From contig NZ_SAIY01000011.1 in the NCBI RefSeq assembly GCF_010560025.1, positions 164,331 through 228,330 of the forward strand: 64,000 bases of DNA, in the 5' to 3' direction. The stretch is from Verrucosispora sioxanthis (GTDB lineage: Bacteria; Actinomycetota; Actinomycetes; Mycobacteriales; Micromonosporaceae). The stretch's first letter is position 1; every line of letters begins with the position of its first letter. This document shows, piece by piece, positions 33,298 to 41,094 of this stretch. The notes below the pieces were generated by a model, which saw only the letters and a program-made list of their open reading frames with translations, was not told the origin of the DNA and ran no database searches. The translations under genes were made by a program, and so were the position numbers.

Positions 33298-34161
33298 TCA
33301 CGGGTGACGTTCGGACGTCTCCTGCGGCTCGGCGGCGGGGTGCGGCGTCGCGACGGTGACCCGGACGGCGGTGGTCAAGGTCAGGCCGCCGCCGGGTCGG
33401 CGGGCGGGTTCGAGCGCGCGAGCGGCGTCGGTGGTCGCGGCGTCCAGTCGGTCGGCGGGAATGTGCCGTAGCAGAGCCCGTCCGCCGTGCGACCACATCC
33501 ACTCCATCCAGTGGTCCACGTCGCGAAAGCGGCTGTCCACCCGGTGCTCGCTGATCGCGGTGACGGTGAGGCCGGCCGCTGCCATCGTCGCGGTGATCGC
33601 CACGTCGTCGGCGAACGGGTCGGCCGCCGGCGCCGGTCGAGGCCGGTCGGCCGGCAGATGCCCGGCGAGGGCGTCCAGTGCGGCGACGAACGCCGGGTCC
33701 TGGGCGGCGAAGGTGCTGACCGCCAGTCGGCCCGCCGGTTGAAGCAGCCGCGCGTACGCCCGAAGGGCGTGCCCCGGGTCGGGCAGCAGGAAGACGACCA
33801 GCCCGGCCAGGACCGCGTCGAAGCTGCCTTCCGGAAAGTCCGGCTGCTGGGCATCGCCCACCCGCACGTCGACGTGGGTCAGCCCGGCGCGGGTGACCTC
33901 CTCGGCGGTGAGTGCCACCATGGCCGGCGCCAGGTCGATGCCGGTGACCTGACCGGTCGGCCCAGTCGCCTGCGCCGCCGGGAACAGGACCGCTCCCCGG
34001 CCGCAGCCGACATCCAGGACCCGCTCTCCCGGCCGGATGCCGGCACGACGAACCAGTTCGGCGCCGAAGGGCCCGAAGAAGGACACCCCGGTCCGGTCGT
34101 AACTCGTCGCGGCCTGTTCGAACACCTCGACGGTCCCGTTCGACCGCCCGCCGCTGCTCAT
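33298..34161 (-). CDS. Class I SAM-dependent methyltransferase
   Basis: 287 residues. An early block FEQAATSYDRTGVSFFGPFG is of the UbiE/demethylmenaquinone methyltransferase type, followed by motif I VLDVGCGRGAVLFPAAQAT, acidic loop VTGIDLAPAMVALT, motif II FDAVLAGLVVFLLPDPGHAL and motif III LLQPAGRLAVSTFA. The C-terminal region with HWMEWMWSHGGRALLRHIPA is accessory. ATG 34161 was chosen; codons upstream to 34257 are Arg/Ala-rich with no ribosome binding site. It converges with zur. Substrate unknown; three more methyltransferases (one truncated) sit in the same zinc block. Confidence 0.88.
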   Translation of the reverse strand: MSSGGRSNGTVEVFEQAATSYDRTGVSFFGPFGAELVRRAGIRPGERVLDVGCGRGAVLFPAAQATGPTGQVTGIDLAPAMVALTAEEVTRAGLTHVDVRVGDAQQPDFPEGSFDAVLAGLVVFLLPDPGHALRAYARLLQPAGRLAVSTFAAQDPAFVAALDALAGHLPADRPRPAPAADPFADDVAITATMAAAGLTVTAISEHRVDSRFRDVDHWMEWMWSHGGRALLRHIPADRLDAATTDAARALEPARRPGGGLTLTTAVRVTVATPHPAAEPQETSERHP

Positions 34162-34276
34162 CGTCACTGCTGCTGTCCTCGTTTCACACTCGGCTTCCCG
34201 CCTGTCGGCATGCGCCGTCGCCAGTGCGACGGGCAGCATCCCTGGCCCAGACTCCACCGGCCATCGATCACAATGA

Positions 34277-34618
34277 TCACGCTTGGTCGGGTCTCCGGAC
34301 GTCCGCCTTCCGGATGAGGTCGACCACCGCGTCGACGTGCTGGCGTTCCTCGACGGGACCGATCAGCATTCCGCGCCGGCTGATCGGGTCGGAACCGGCT
34401 AGCAGGAGCAGGACCGGAGCGCGGTGACAGACGCCGAGGCACTGCGTCCGGACCAGGACACCGCCATGGCTGGCGCGGACCGCCTGCCCGAGAATCTCGA
34501 CGAGGTCCGCTGGCTTGTCGGGTGCTTTCGGGACGGTGCGGTGGCGTAGCGCCCGGCAGCGGTGGCCGTCGCAGTAGGCGACGCCCACGCGGGCACCAGG
34601 TGGTGACGGCGGGCTCAT
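34277..34618 (-). CDS. Thioredoxin-fold [2Fe-2S] ferredoxin-like protein
   Basis: 113 residues. Four Cys in the pattern of the small thioredoxin-like ferredoxins: YCDGHRC near residues 16-22 and QCLGVCHRAPVLLLL near 62-76, then GPVEERQHVDAVVDLI. Proteins of this family often accompany methyltransferases and cobalamin or metal-handling genes. ATG 34618 overlaps the methyltransferase stop (ATGA). It closes the L32-CobW-methyltransferase-ferredoxin operon that runs leftward from 36738. Confidence 0.8.
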   Translation of the reverse strand: MSPPSPPGARVGVAYCDGHRCRALRHRTVPKAPDKPADLVEILGQAVRASHGGVLVRTQCLGVCHRAPVLLLLAGSDPISRRGMLIGPVEERQHVDAVVDLIRKADVRRPDQA

Positions 34619-35334
34619 CGGCGGAACGCCATCAGGGCATGGCCGGCATGCAGGTGGAGCACCGCCGTCTCGCCAAATTTGGCACGCCGGGCCGCCTCGC
34701 CGTGCCAGTCGGTCGACGCGACGAATTCCGCCGATTTCAAGCCGCTGAGCGTCACCGCTCGCTCGGTCAGCAGCGGTGCCATCGACGGCTGCGCGGACAG
34801 GGCGGCCCACCACAGCGTCCACGGATCCATACCACCGCTTTGTGACTTTGAGGAAACGGGCGCGTCGTGCATGGCGTCGCTGACCAGGAGCAGTCCCTGC
34901 GGGGCGAGCAGGTGTCCGGCCTCGACGTACCAGTCGCGAACCCGGTCCTCGGGCAGATAGTGCAGGGTCATCAGGGCCAGCACCAGGTCGTACGGACCGC
35001 CCGCCGCCGGGAGCCAGCCGGGTGAGCCGATGTCGGCCAGGACGGTACGCACCCGCGGCAGGGCGGCGTTGGTCAGGGCCAGCAGGGCCGGATCGATGTC
35101 GAGCACGGTGACGTGTGCGTCGGGCCAGCGTCGCAGGACCGCCTCGGCGGTGGTGCCCGGCCCGCCGCCGACATCGAGCACCCTTTCGGGGGCGCGCCCG
35201 TGCGCCTGTTCGGCGGCGGTGAGACCGGCGGCGAGGAGGTCGTCGCGGCCGGGCTGGTAGTGGCGCATCATGGTCTCCCAATCGCGCCGCCACCGGGCCA
35301 CGTCCTCCGGTGCCGGGGTGTTCGCCATCGTCAT
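34615..35334 (-). CDS. Class I SAM-dependent methyltransferase
   Basis: 239 residues. RWRRDWETMMRHYQPGRDDL precedes motif I VLDVGGGPGTTAEAVLRRWP, the acidic loop VTVLDIDPALLALT, motif II YDLVLALMTLHYLPEDRVRD and motif III LLAPQGLLLVSDAMHD, ending LHLHAGHALMAFRR. The layout is that of UbiE-like or O-methyltransferase-associated enzymes. ATG 35334 (MTMANTPAPEDVARW) lies on a TATGA junction with the expected stop of the CobW gene. It lies in a Zur-associated operon, so its substrate may be linked to metal handling; that is inference. Confidence 0.85.
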   Translation of the reverse strand: MTMANTPAPEDVARWRRDWETMMRHYQPGRDDLLAAGLTAAEQAHGRAPERVLDVGGGPGTTAEAVLRRWPDAHVTVLDIDPALLALTNAALPRVRTVLADIGSPGWLPAAGGPYDLVLALMTLHYLPEDRVRDWYVEAGHLLAPQGLLLVSDAMHDAPVSSKSQSGGMDPWTLWWAALSAQPSMAPLLTERAVTLSGLKSAEFVASTDWHGEAARRAKFGETAVLHLHAGHALMAFRR

Positions 35335-36562
35335 ACCGCGACGGGTCGGCGTGGTCGTGATCGTGCAGGTCACCCAGGTCCCACGCGGGGAACGGGTCCG
35401 GCAGCGCCCGCCAGGCGTCCTCCCCGGCGGCGATCTCGCCGTCGGTGAGCAGACAATCCGTCAGGGCCGCACGCAGGCTGTCGCCGTCGAGGTGCACGCC
35501 GATGAGGACGATCTCCTGCTGTCGGTCACCGAAGACCGGATGCCACCGGGACTCCAGCTCGGCTCGCTCGTCGGGATCCTCCGGCCATTCCCCGGACACC
35601 ACCACCGGGACGCCGACCGGGTCGCAGCGCCCGGACGGGCCGGCCTGAGACCACAGGGCCTGCACGTCAGGGCGGCTGGCCAGCCACAGGAAACCCTTCG
35701 AGCGTACGACCCCGAACGCGTCCAGGCCGGCGGTGAGCAGATCCCACAGCCGCTGCGGATGCAACGGCCGGTGGTCGCGGAACACGACGCTGGAGATGCC
35801 GTACTCCTCGGTCTCCGGCACGTGCCCGCCGTTGAGCTCGGCCACCCAGCCGGGCGCGGTCTCCGCCCGTTCCAGATCGAACCGACCGGTGTGCAGGATC
35901 TCCGCCGGCGCAACCCGACCGTGGAGGGCACGGACCTGACGGGCGGCCGGGTTCAGCCGGGCCAGCAGCGCCTCCACCGTCGCAAGGTCGTCCGCGCCGA
36001 TCAGGTCGGTCTTGTTGACCACCAGCACGTCGGCGAACTCGATCTGGTCCACCAGCAGGTCGGCGATGCCCCGGTCGTCGTCCTCGTACGCCGCCAGTCC
36101 TCGCGCCTCGAGGGTCTCCCCGGCCTCGATCATGGCCAGCAGGCCGGCCGCGTCGACCACGGTGACGGTGGTGTCCAGGCGGGCCAGGTCGTCGAGGATC
36201 TGGCCGTCCTCGAGGCCGAAGGCGAACGTCGCCGCGACCGGCATGGGCTCGGAGATGCCGCTGGACTCGATGAGCAGGTAGTCGAAGCGGTCCTGCCGGG
36301 CCAGCCGGGCCACCTCGTCGAGCAGGTCGTCGCGCAGCGTGCAGCAGACGCAGCCGTTGGTCAGCTCGACCAGCCGCTCCTCCGTCCGCGACAGCGCACC
36401 GCCGTCGCGAACCAGCGCCGCGTCGACGTTGACCTCGCTCATGTCGTTGACGATCACCGCCACCCGCAGCCCGTCCCGGTTCGCGAGGACGTGGTTGAGC
36501 AGGCTGGTCTTCCCGGCGCCGAGGAACCCCGACAGCACCGTCACCGGCAGCCGGCCCGTCAC
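35331..36562 (-). CDS. CobW/ZNG1-like zinc-chaperone GTPase (frameshift near its end)
   Basis: About 410 residues. Intact Walker A (VLSGFLGAGKTSLLNHVL), metal motif CVCC in LTNGCVCCTLRDDLLDEV, Walker B-like LLIESSGISEP, NKTD in VVNKTDLIG, and the CobW C-terminal domain (VFRDHRPLHPQRLWDLLTAG, SKGFLWLASRPDVQALWSQA, RQQEIVLIGVHLD). The tail HDHDHADP is a His-rich metal-binding end. The frame as given has no stop near its natural end and would run on through the antiframe of the methyltransferase; a single missing C near GACCCGTCG would restore a stop that overlaps ATG 35334. GTG 36562 overlaps the L32 stop. Role: GTP-driven delivery of zinc to client proteins under zinc shortage. Confidence 0.88.
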
Positions 36563-36738
36563 GGCTGATCCACCACCTGACGCCCCTTGTACAGGCCGCA
36601 GTGCGCACACGCCCGGTGCGGCACCACCATCTCCTTACGCGGACACGGACACGGCGTCAGCTGCGGCACGGCCGCCTTCCACTGCGCCCGCCGGTGCCGC
36701 GTGTTCGACCGCGACATCTTCCGCTTCGGTACGGCCAC
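36559..36738 (-). CDS. rpmF: 50S ribosomal protein L32 paralogue
   Basis: 59 residues: VAVPKRKMSRSNTRHRRAQW, KAAVPQLTPCPCPRKEMVVP, HRACAHCGLYKGRQVVDQP. GTG 36738 is preceded by GGAGGGAGATCTC. Unlike its four zinc-free companions it keeps Cys residues, CPC and CxxC, though the first pair is not the standard CxxC spacing, so zinc binding may be weak or lost. It is the first gene of the leftward operon and sits about 40 nt from a Zur-like palindrome. Confidence 0.93.
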   Translation of the reverse strand: MAVPKRKMSRSNTRHRRAQWKAAVPQLTPCPCPRKEMVVPHRACAHCGLYKGRQVVDQP

Positions 36739-36773
36739 GAGATCTCCCTCCGTCGAAAGGACGGAGACCACAC

Positions 36774-36796
36774 TATCGGAACTGGTTTTCGTTTTC
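36774..36796. promoter_or_regulatory. Zur-box-like palindrome (L32-CobW operon)
   Basis: TATCGGAACTGGTTTTCGTT(TTC) is an imperfect dyad; on the minus strand GAAAACGAAAACC repeats the motif seen at 30423-30443 and 37003-37020. It lies about 40 nt upstream of the L32 start and may also serve the small His-rich frame on the plus strand. Confidence 0.55.
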
Positions 36797-36846
36797 TTCC
36801 TCGGTCCACCGGCGTTCGCGTTCACTGCACAGATGCGCACTCATCC

Positions 36847-36936
36847 GTGTGCGCCGTGCTGCACGGCGCACACCTCGACTACATCCACCACGGCCACCGG
36901 CGCGCGACACACGCCGGCCACCACGACGAGCCCTGA
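36847..36936 (+). CDS. Possible small His-rich peptide
   Basis: GTG 36847 opens VCAVLHGAHLDYIHHGHRRA followed by THAHAG-like His-rich residues (THAGHHDEP) to TGA 36936, 29 residues. The pattern HGxHxDYxHxGHRRATHxGHHD matches small metal-binding proteins that occur near zinc-uptake genes in actinobacteria. No ribosome binding site is visible and an upstream non-ATG start in the same frame cannot be excluded. Its position between two Zur-like sites supports a zinc buffer or chaperone role, but that is inference. Confidence 0.4.
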   Translation: MCAVLHGAHLDYIHHGHRRATHAGHHDEP

Positions 36937-37002
36937 GCCCCGTTCCGAAGCTGGTCGTCGACCGATGTGCGCCGCCGAGGGCGGGCTGGCCCGCGTAAGG
37001 CA

Positions 37003-37020
37003 TAACGAAAATAGTTTCCA
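37003..37020. promoter_or_regulatory. Zur-box-like palindrome (methyltransferase gene)
   Basis: TAACGAAAATAGTTTCCACT shares TAACGAAAA with the site at 30423-30443 and lies 15-30 nt before ATG 37034, where a repressor would cover the start region. Confidence 0.5.
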
Positions 37021-37033
37021 CTATGGTGGTGGG

Positions 37034-37756
37034 ATGGGCGACGAGTACGCGATCTCCGGTGAATACCTGCACGTGCTCAGCGAGCCGGCCTGGCACGCCC
37101 TGCGCACACCGGTAACGGAGGCGCTGCGCGGCGCGGTCGGTGACGGGACCCTGCTGGACGTGGGCGCGGGCACCGGCCTCGGCACCGAGGTGCTCGCCAC
37201 GGCCGTGCCGGACGCAGACGTGTTCGCGGTGGAACCGTCACCGGTGCTGCGGGCGGTGCTGTTGTCCCGGATGGCCGCCCGGCCCGACCTGCGGCGGCGG
37301 GTCACCGTCGTCGCCGCCGACGCCCTCGGTGCCGATCTGCCGGCTCGTCTTGGCGCCGTCCTGGCGATGAACATGATCGGCCATCTCGATCCTGACGGGC
37401 GGCGGACATTCCTGCGCCGGGTGGCCGAGCGCCTAGCCCCTGGCGCGCCACTGGTGCTCAACCTGCAACCACCGGCGGAGCCGACACCGGTGCCGTTCGC
37501 GGTCTTCGGCACCGTCTCGGTCGGCCGCCACACCTACGAGGGTGGCGGGTCCGCCGAACCGTCCGGCCCCGACACCGTCACCTGGAAGATGCAATACCGC
37601 ATGCTCGACGCCGACGACACAGTCCTCAGGGAGGACCACGCCGACTACGGTTGGCACGTCATTTCGGCCGAGGCCCTGCTCGCCGACCTGGCCGAGGCTG
37701 GCCTGTCCGGCGAGTTCGGGTCGCTGGACGTCGTCCGAGCCGTACGCCGATCCTGA
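37034..37756 (+). CDS. Class I SAM-dependent methyltransferase, Zur-associated
   Basis: 240 residues: YAISGEYLHVLSEPAWHALR at the start, motif I LLDVGAGTGLGTEVLATAVP, acidic loop VFAVEPSPVLRAVLLSRMAA, motif II GAVLAMNMIGHLDPDGRRTF and motif III LAPGAPLVLNLQPPAEPTPV. The rest is a beta-rich C-terminal domain ending in LDVVRAVRRS. Weak GGTGGTGGG before ATG 37034. The immediate upstream Zur-like palindrome makes it a zinc-responsive single gene. It is the last gene of the block before the second tRNA-Arg repeat. Confidence 0.88.
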   Translation: MGDEYAISGEYLHVLSEPAWHALRTPVTEALRGAVGDGTLLDVGAGTGLGTEVLATAVPDADVFAVEPSPVLRAVLLSRMAARPDLRRRVTVVAADALGADLPARLGAVLAMNMIGHLDPDGRRTFLRRVAERLAPGAPLVLNLQPPAEPTPVPFAVFGTVSVGRHTYEGGGSAEPSGPDTVTWKMQYRMLDADDTVLREDHADYGWHVISAEALLADLAEAGLSGEFGSLDVVRAVRRS

Positions 37757-37976
37757 GGAATCCGGTTCCCGGGTCCGGGCACACCCCAGCCCCGACCAGC
37801 GGCACATACTCCGAACTCCAAGGCATCCGCGAAGCGAAAAGGCCGCAGGTCAAGCAGTCATCACAGGACGCACGGTCACGGAACGTGATGACACCGGGTG
37901 ACACCCACCGTCCAGAGCAGGTGGACAACAAAAAGGTCCGAGCCGCGTTCCCGCAGCTCGGACCCCTTATGATCTT
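37757..37976. other. Intergenic stretch
   Basis: 220 nt between the methyltransferase stop and the tRNA-Arg remnant. Apart from the hairpin terminator at 37930-37964 nothing gene-like is seen. Confidence 0.5.
37930..37964 (-). terminator. Rho-independent terminator downstream of the second tRNA-Arg remnant
   Basis: On the minus strand GGTCCGAGC / GCTCGGACC form a 9-bp stem around a 12-nt loop and are followed by five T. It lies 13 nt beyond the 3' end of the tRNA-Arg fragment, as for a genuine tRNA gene. Confidence 0.85.
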
Positions 37977-38019
37977 GCGCGCCCGAAGGGACTCGAACCC
38001 CTAACCTTCTGATCCGTAG
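37977..38019 (-). repeat. tRNA-Arg(ACG) 3'-half fragment, attachment-site-like direct repeat (copy 2)
   Basis: Identical over 43 bp with 15812-15854 and in the same orientation. Upstream on the minus strand the 5' half is disturbed: after the anticodon loop there is a short insertion (CCGAACCC) before AGAGCATCTGAC-like sequence, so no cloverleaf can form. It has its own terminator. With copy 1 it frames a 22.2-kb segment. Confidence 0.8.
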
Positions 38020-38384
38020 TCCGAACCCGTCAGATGCTCTCTACGCTGCGTAACTACAGCTTCGCGCGTGTCGCTGAGTGCTGATGCGTGTCGGAACGAG
38101 CGGCTGAGTATCTGCTGGTCAGGGCGATAGAGCGAATGGGGCGCTGGATCCGCACGCGAAGTGATCGAGCGTGCGTGACGCGTTTTGCTGGTCCTGATCC
38201 GATCGTGCTGGTTGAGCGCCGGACATCCGAGCACCAACGGAGCACCATCGCGGTTGGTAACCGCGCCTGGTCGGGATCTTCATCAGCCCGGTCGACGATG
38301 CCTACCGCGACAAGGACCGCCTTCGCCTTAATGGCTCAGTCAACCCTGTCCCCGGGGGCAGCAACGAGTCGCTCATGGGTGGGG
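38020..38384. other. Gene-free stretch next to the tRNA-Arg repeat
   Basis: 365 nt with several short open frames in both directions, none with a ribosome binding site or recognisable product. I looked for a tyrosine integrase or excisionase here, the usual neighbour of a tRNA-type attachment site, and found none. Confidence 0.5.
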
Positions 38385-39449
38385 TCAGGAGGGAACCATG
38401 GCGCGTTCCGCGGTGTGTTGGGTGGCGTCGCGGACCTCGCCGACGAGCTTCTCCACGATGTCCTCGAGCGCGGCCAGGCCGAGGAGCTGGCCGGTCGCGT
38501 CGAAAACGGTGGCCAGGTGGGCGCCCCGCTGTTGCATGGCGGTGAGCGCGTCGCGCAGCGACCCGGTGGCGTCGAGGGTCGCGAGCGGTCGGATCAGCCC
38601 CGGGTCGAGCGGCTCGTCGTGTTGCTCGGCCGGCAGTTCGAGGATGTCCTTGACGTGGACGTAGCCGGCGAGTCCGCCCTGCGGGTCGGTGAGCGGGAAA
38701 CGGGAGTATCCGGTTGCCGCGCACTGCCGTTCCAGCTCGGCCACGGTGGTGTCCCGGGGCAGGGTGATGAGCGAGGCCAGCGGGAGCGCGACGGTGGCGG
38801 CGGTCTGGTCGTTGAAGGCCAGCGCGCCAGTGAGCAGGTCGTGTTCCTGCTGGTCGATCAACCCTTCCTTCCGGGACTGAGCGATGAAGCCGGCGATCTC
38901 CTCGTTGGTGAAGGCGGAGGTCACCTCGTCCTTCGGCGTGACGCGCAGCAGGCGCAGGACGGCGTTGGCGATCTGGTTGAGCAGCCAGATCAGCGGACGC
39001 AGGACGGTGACGATGCCGTAGAGCACCGGCCCGAGGACCAGGGCGGAGCGTTCGGGGCCGGCGAGGGCGATGTTCTTGGGCACCATCTCGCCGAGCACCA
39101 TGTGCAGGAACACCACGATCGCCAGGGCGATGGTGAACGCGATGGGATGCAGCAGCGCCTCAGGGACGCCGGCGGCGGCGAAGGGCTTCTCCAGCAGGTG
39201 CGCCACGGCGGGCTCGCCGATCGCGCCGAGGCCCAGGGAGCAGACGGTGATGCCGAGTTGCGCGCCGGCCATCATCAGGGAGACGTTCTCCATCGCGCGC
39301 AGGGTGATCCGGGCGATGGTCGAGCCGGCCGCTACACGTGGTTCGATCTGGGTACGGCGGGCGGAGATCAGGGCGAACTCCGCCCCGACGAAGAAGGCGT
39401 TGCCGGCCAGCAGCGCCACGGCCAACAGGATCGCGGTGAGGTCGCTCAT
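38385..39449 (-). CDS. DUF21/CBS-domain membrane protein (hemolysin C/CNNM family)
   Basis: 354 residues. The N-terminal DUF21 transmembrane domain (AILLAVALLAGNAFFVGAEF, LGITVCSLGLGAIGEPAVAH, IAFTIALAIVVFLHMVLGEM then VPKNIAL) is followed by two CBS domains (GYSRFPLTDPQGGLAGYVHV, GAHLATVFDATGQLLGLAAL, EDIVEKLVGEV). The C-terminal CorC/HlyC domain is missing, so the protein is a short form. ATG 39449 overlaps the stop of the next HlyC-type gene (ATGA). Family members are linked to Mg2+ or Co2+ efflux. Two longer paralogues follow. Confidence 0.9.
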   Translation of the reverse strand: MSDLTAILLAVALLAGNAFFVGAEFALISARRTQIEPRVAAGSTIARITLRAMENVSLMMAGAQLGITVCSLGLGAIGEPAVAHLLEKPFAAAGVPEALLHPIAFTIALAIVVFLHMVLGEMVPKNIALAGPERSALVLGPVLYGIVTVLRPLIWLLNQIANAVLRLLRVTPKDEVTSAFTNEEIAGFIAQSRKEGLIDQQEHDLLTGALAFNDQTAATVALPLASLITLPRDTTVAELERQCAATGYSRFPLTDPQGGLAGYVHVKDILELPAEQHDEPLDPGLIRPLATLDATGSLRDALTAMQQRGAHLATVFDATGQLLGLAALEDIVEKLVGEVRDATQHTAERAMVPS

Positions 39450-40822
39450 GACCGGGCTGCCTCGCTCAGGTGGGTGTCGGTGCGGCACAGGGTGAGCCGG
39501 TCGACGCGGCGGCCGTCGAGCCGGGTGACGGCGAGTTCGGCGTGGGTCGGGGTCGGCAGACCGTCCGGGTCGGACTGGTTCCGGTCGGCGACCGGCAGGG
39601 TGATGGTGTCGCCGACCTGCGGGAAGCGGCCGAGGTGCTCGGTCACGAGCCCGCCGAGGGTGTCGGTGTCCCGCGCCTCCGGCAGGTCGAGACCGATCAG
39701 CCGGGACGCTTCGTCGGGGCGAAGCAGGCCGGACAGGATCCACGTCCCGTCGGCGGCGCGGTGGTGGCGGCGGTGCGGGGCGTCCTGCTCGTCGGCGATC
39801 TCACCGACGATCTCCTCGACCAGGTCCTCGAGCGTGACGATGCCGGCGGTGCCGCCGTACTCGTCGACGACGACCGCCATCTGCAGTCCCTGCTCGCGCA
39901 GGACGGCCAGCAGCGGGTCCAGTGGCATGGTCTCCGGCACCTCCGGCAGACCGGACGTGATCGTCCGTACCGACTGCGTGGGCCGTTGCGCGGCGGGCAC
40001 GGCCAGGGCGTGCTTGAAGTGCACCGCGCCGACGACGTCGTCCACGCCGGTGCCGGTGACCGGGAACCGGGCGTGCCCGGTGCCGGCGGCGAGGGCCAGG
40101 ACCTCCGCCGCGGGCGCGTCGGCGGAGACGAACCGCACCCGGGTACGCGGGGTCATCACATCGGCCGCCGTACGCTCACCGAAGTCGATCGAACGCGCGA
40201 CGAGTTCCGCGGTCCGCGCGTCGAGGGTGCCCTCCCGGCCGGACCGGCTGACCAGCGAGGCCAGCTCCTGCGGGGTCCGCGCCGAGGCCAGTTCCTCGGT
40301 CGGTTCGATGCCCATCAGGCGCAGGATCCGGTTGGCGATGCCGTTGAGGAAACGGATCAGCGGGCCGGCGGCGGTGGTGAAGCCCCGCTGCGCCCCGGCG
40401 ACGGCGCGGCCGACGCGCAGCGGTTCGGAGATCGCCCAGTTCTTCGGTACGAGTTCACCGAAGACCATCTGGAAACCCGTCGCCAGGGCCAACGCCAGCG
40501 TCAACGAGACCGCGGTCACCGCGGAGTCGGACAGACCCGTGAGCCCGAGCGGGCCACGCAGCAGCGTAGCCAGGGACGGCTCGGCCAGGAACCCGACGAC
40601 CAGACTGGTCACCGTGATGCCCAACTGCGCACCGGACGACTGGGTGGACAGGGTCCGCAACCCCGCCAGCAGTCCGGCGGCGCGGCGGTCGCCGTCCTGC
40701 GCCCGACGCTCGACCGTCGCCCGGTCGACCGTGACGAAGGCGAACTCCGCAGCCACGAACAGCGCGTTCGCCGCGATCAGCAGGACCGCGACGGCCAGCA
40801 ACAGCCACTCGGTCACCGGCAC
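39446..40822 (-). CDS. DUF21/CBS/CorC_HlyC membrane protein
   Basis: 458 residues with the full architecture: DUF21 (LLIAANALFVAAEFAFVTVD, LGITVTSLVVGFLAEPSLAT, MVFGELVPKNWAIS), two CBS domains (ADVMTPRTRVRFVSADAP, LQMAVVVDEYGGTAGIVTL, EDLVEEIVGEI) and a C-terminal CorC_HlyC domain (GLVTEHLGRFPQVGDTITLP). GTG 40822 has GAGAGG upstream. It is translationally coupled with its short paralogue; the pair probably work as a heteromer in divalent-cation export or sensing. Confidence 0.92.
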   Translation of the reverse strand: MPVTEWLLLAVAVLLIAANALFVAAEFAFVTVDRATVERRAQDGDRRAAGLLAGLRTLSTQSSGAQLGITVTSLVVGFLAEPSLATLLRGPLGLTGLSDSAVTAVSLTLALALATGFQMVFGELVPKNWAISEPLRVGRAVAGAQRGFTTAAGPLIRFLNGIANRILRLMGIEPTEELASARTPQELASLVSRSGREGTLDARTAELVARSIDFGERTAADVMTPRTRVRFVSADAPAAEVLALAAGTGHARFPVTGTGVDDVVGAVHFKHALAVPAAQRPTQSVRTITSGLPEVPETMPLDPLLAVLREQGLQMAVVVDEYGGTAGIVTLEDLVEEIVGEIADEQDAPHRRHHRAADGTWILSGLLRPDEASRLIGLDLPEARDTDTLGGLVTEHLGRFPQVGDTITLPVADRNQSDPDGLPTPTHAELAVTRLDGRRVDRLTLCRTDTHLSEAARS

Positions 40823-41094
40823 GCCGCCTCTCGGACCTCGGGCTGGTCGGTACTGGGAGGCTCACCGTCGCGGGACATGCCGACCAGGTTAGGCAGGCAT
40901 CCTGAACCGTTGCTGTGCGCCCACCGCCACGCCGCACCGGGGAACACCACGCGGTGAGTGGTCCCGCTCCACCCGAAGGCGAGCAGGCACCAGCGGCCCG
41001 TTGTGCCGGATTGTGGGTGTATCAGCTTCCGTGTGCCGGCCACCGCTACGGTTGATGCTCCGGAGGGTCCGGGCGAGGAGGCGTCGAACAGGCC

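Noticed and set aside
34277..36562. One 762-residue fusion of CobW, a linker and a ferredoxin-like domain
   Set aside because: The linker of about 340 residues is low-complexity Arg/Pro/Gly and lies antiframe to a well-formed methyltransferase; a single missing C explains the lack of a stop.
38020..38384. Integrase or excisionase remnant next to the second tRNA-Arg repeat
   Set aside because: Short frames are present on both strands but none shows the R-H-R-Y motifs of tyrosine recombinases or a MerR-like excisionase.
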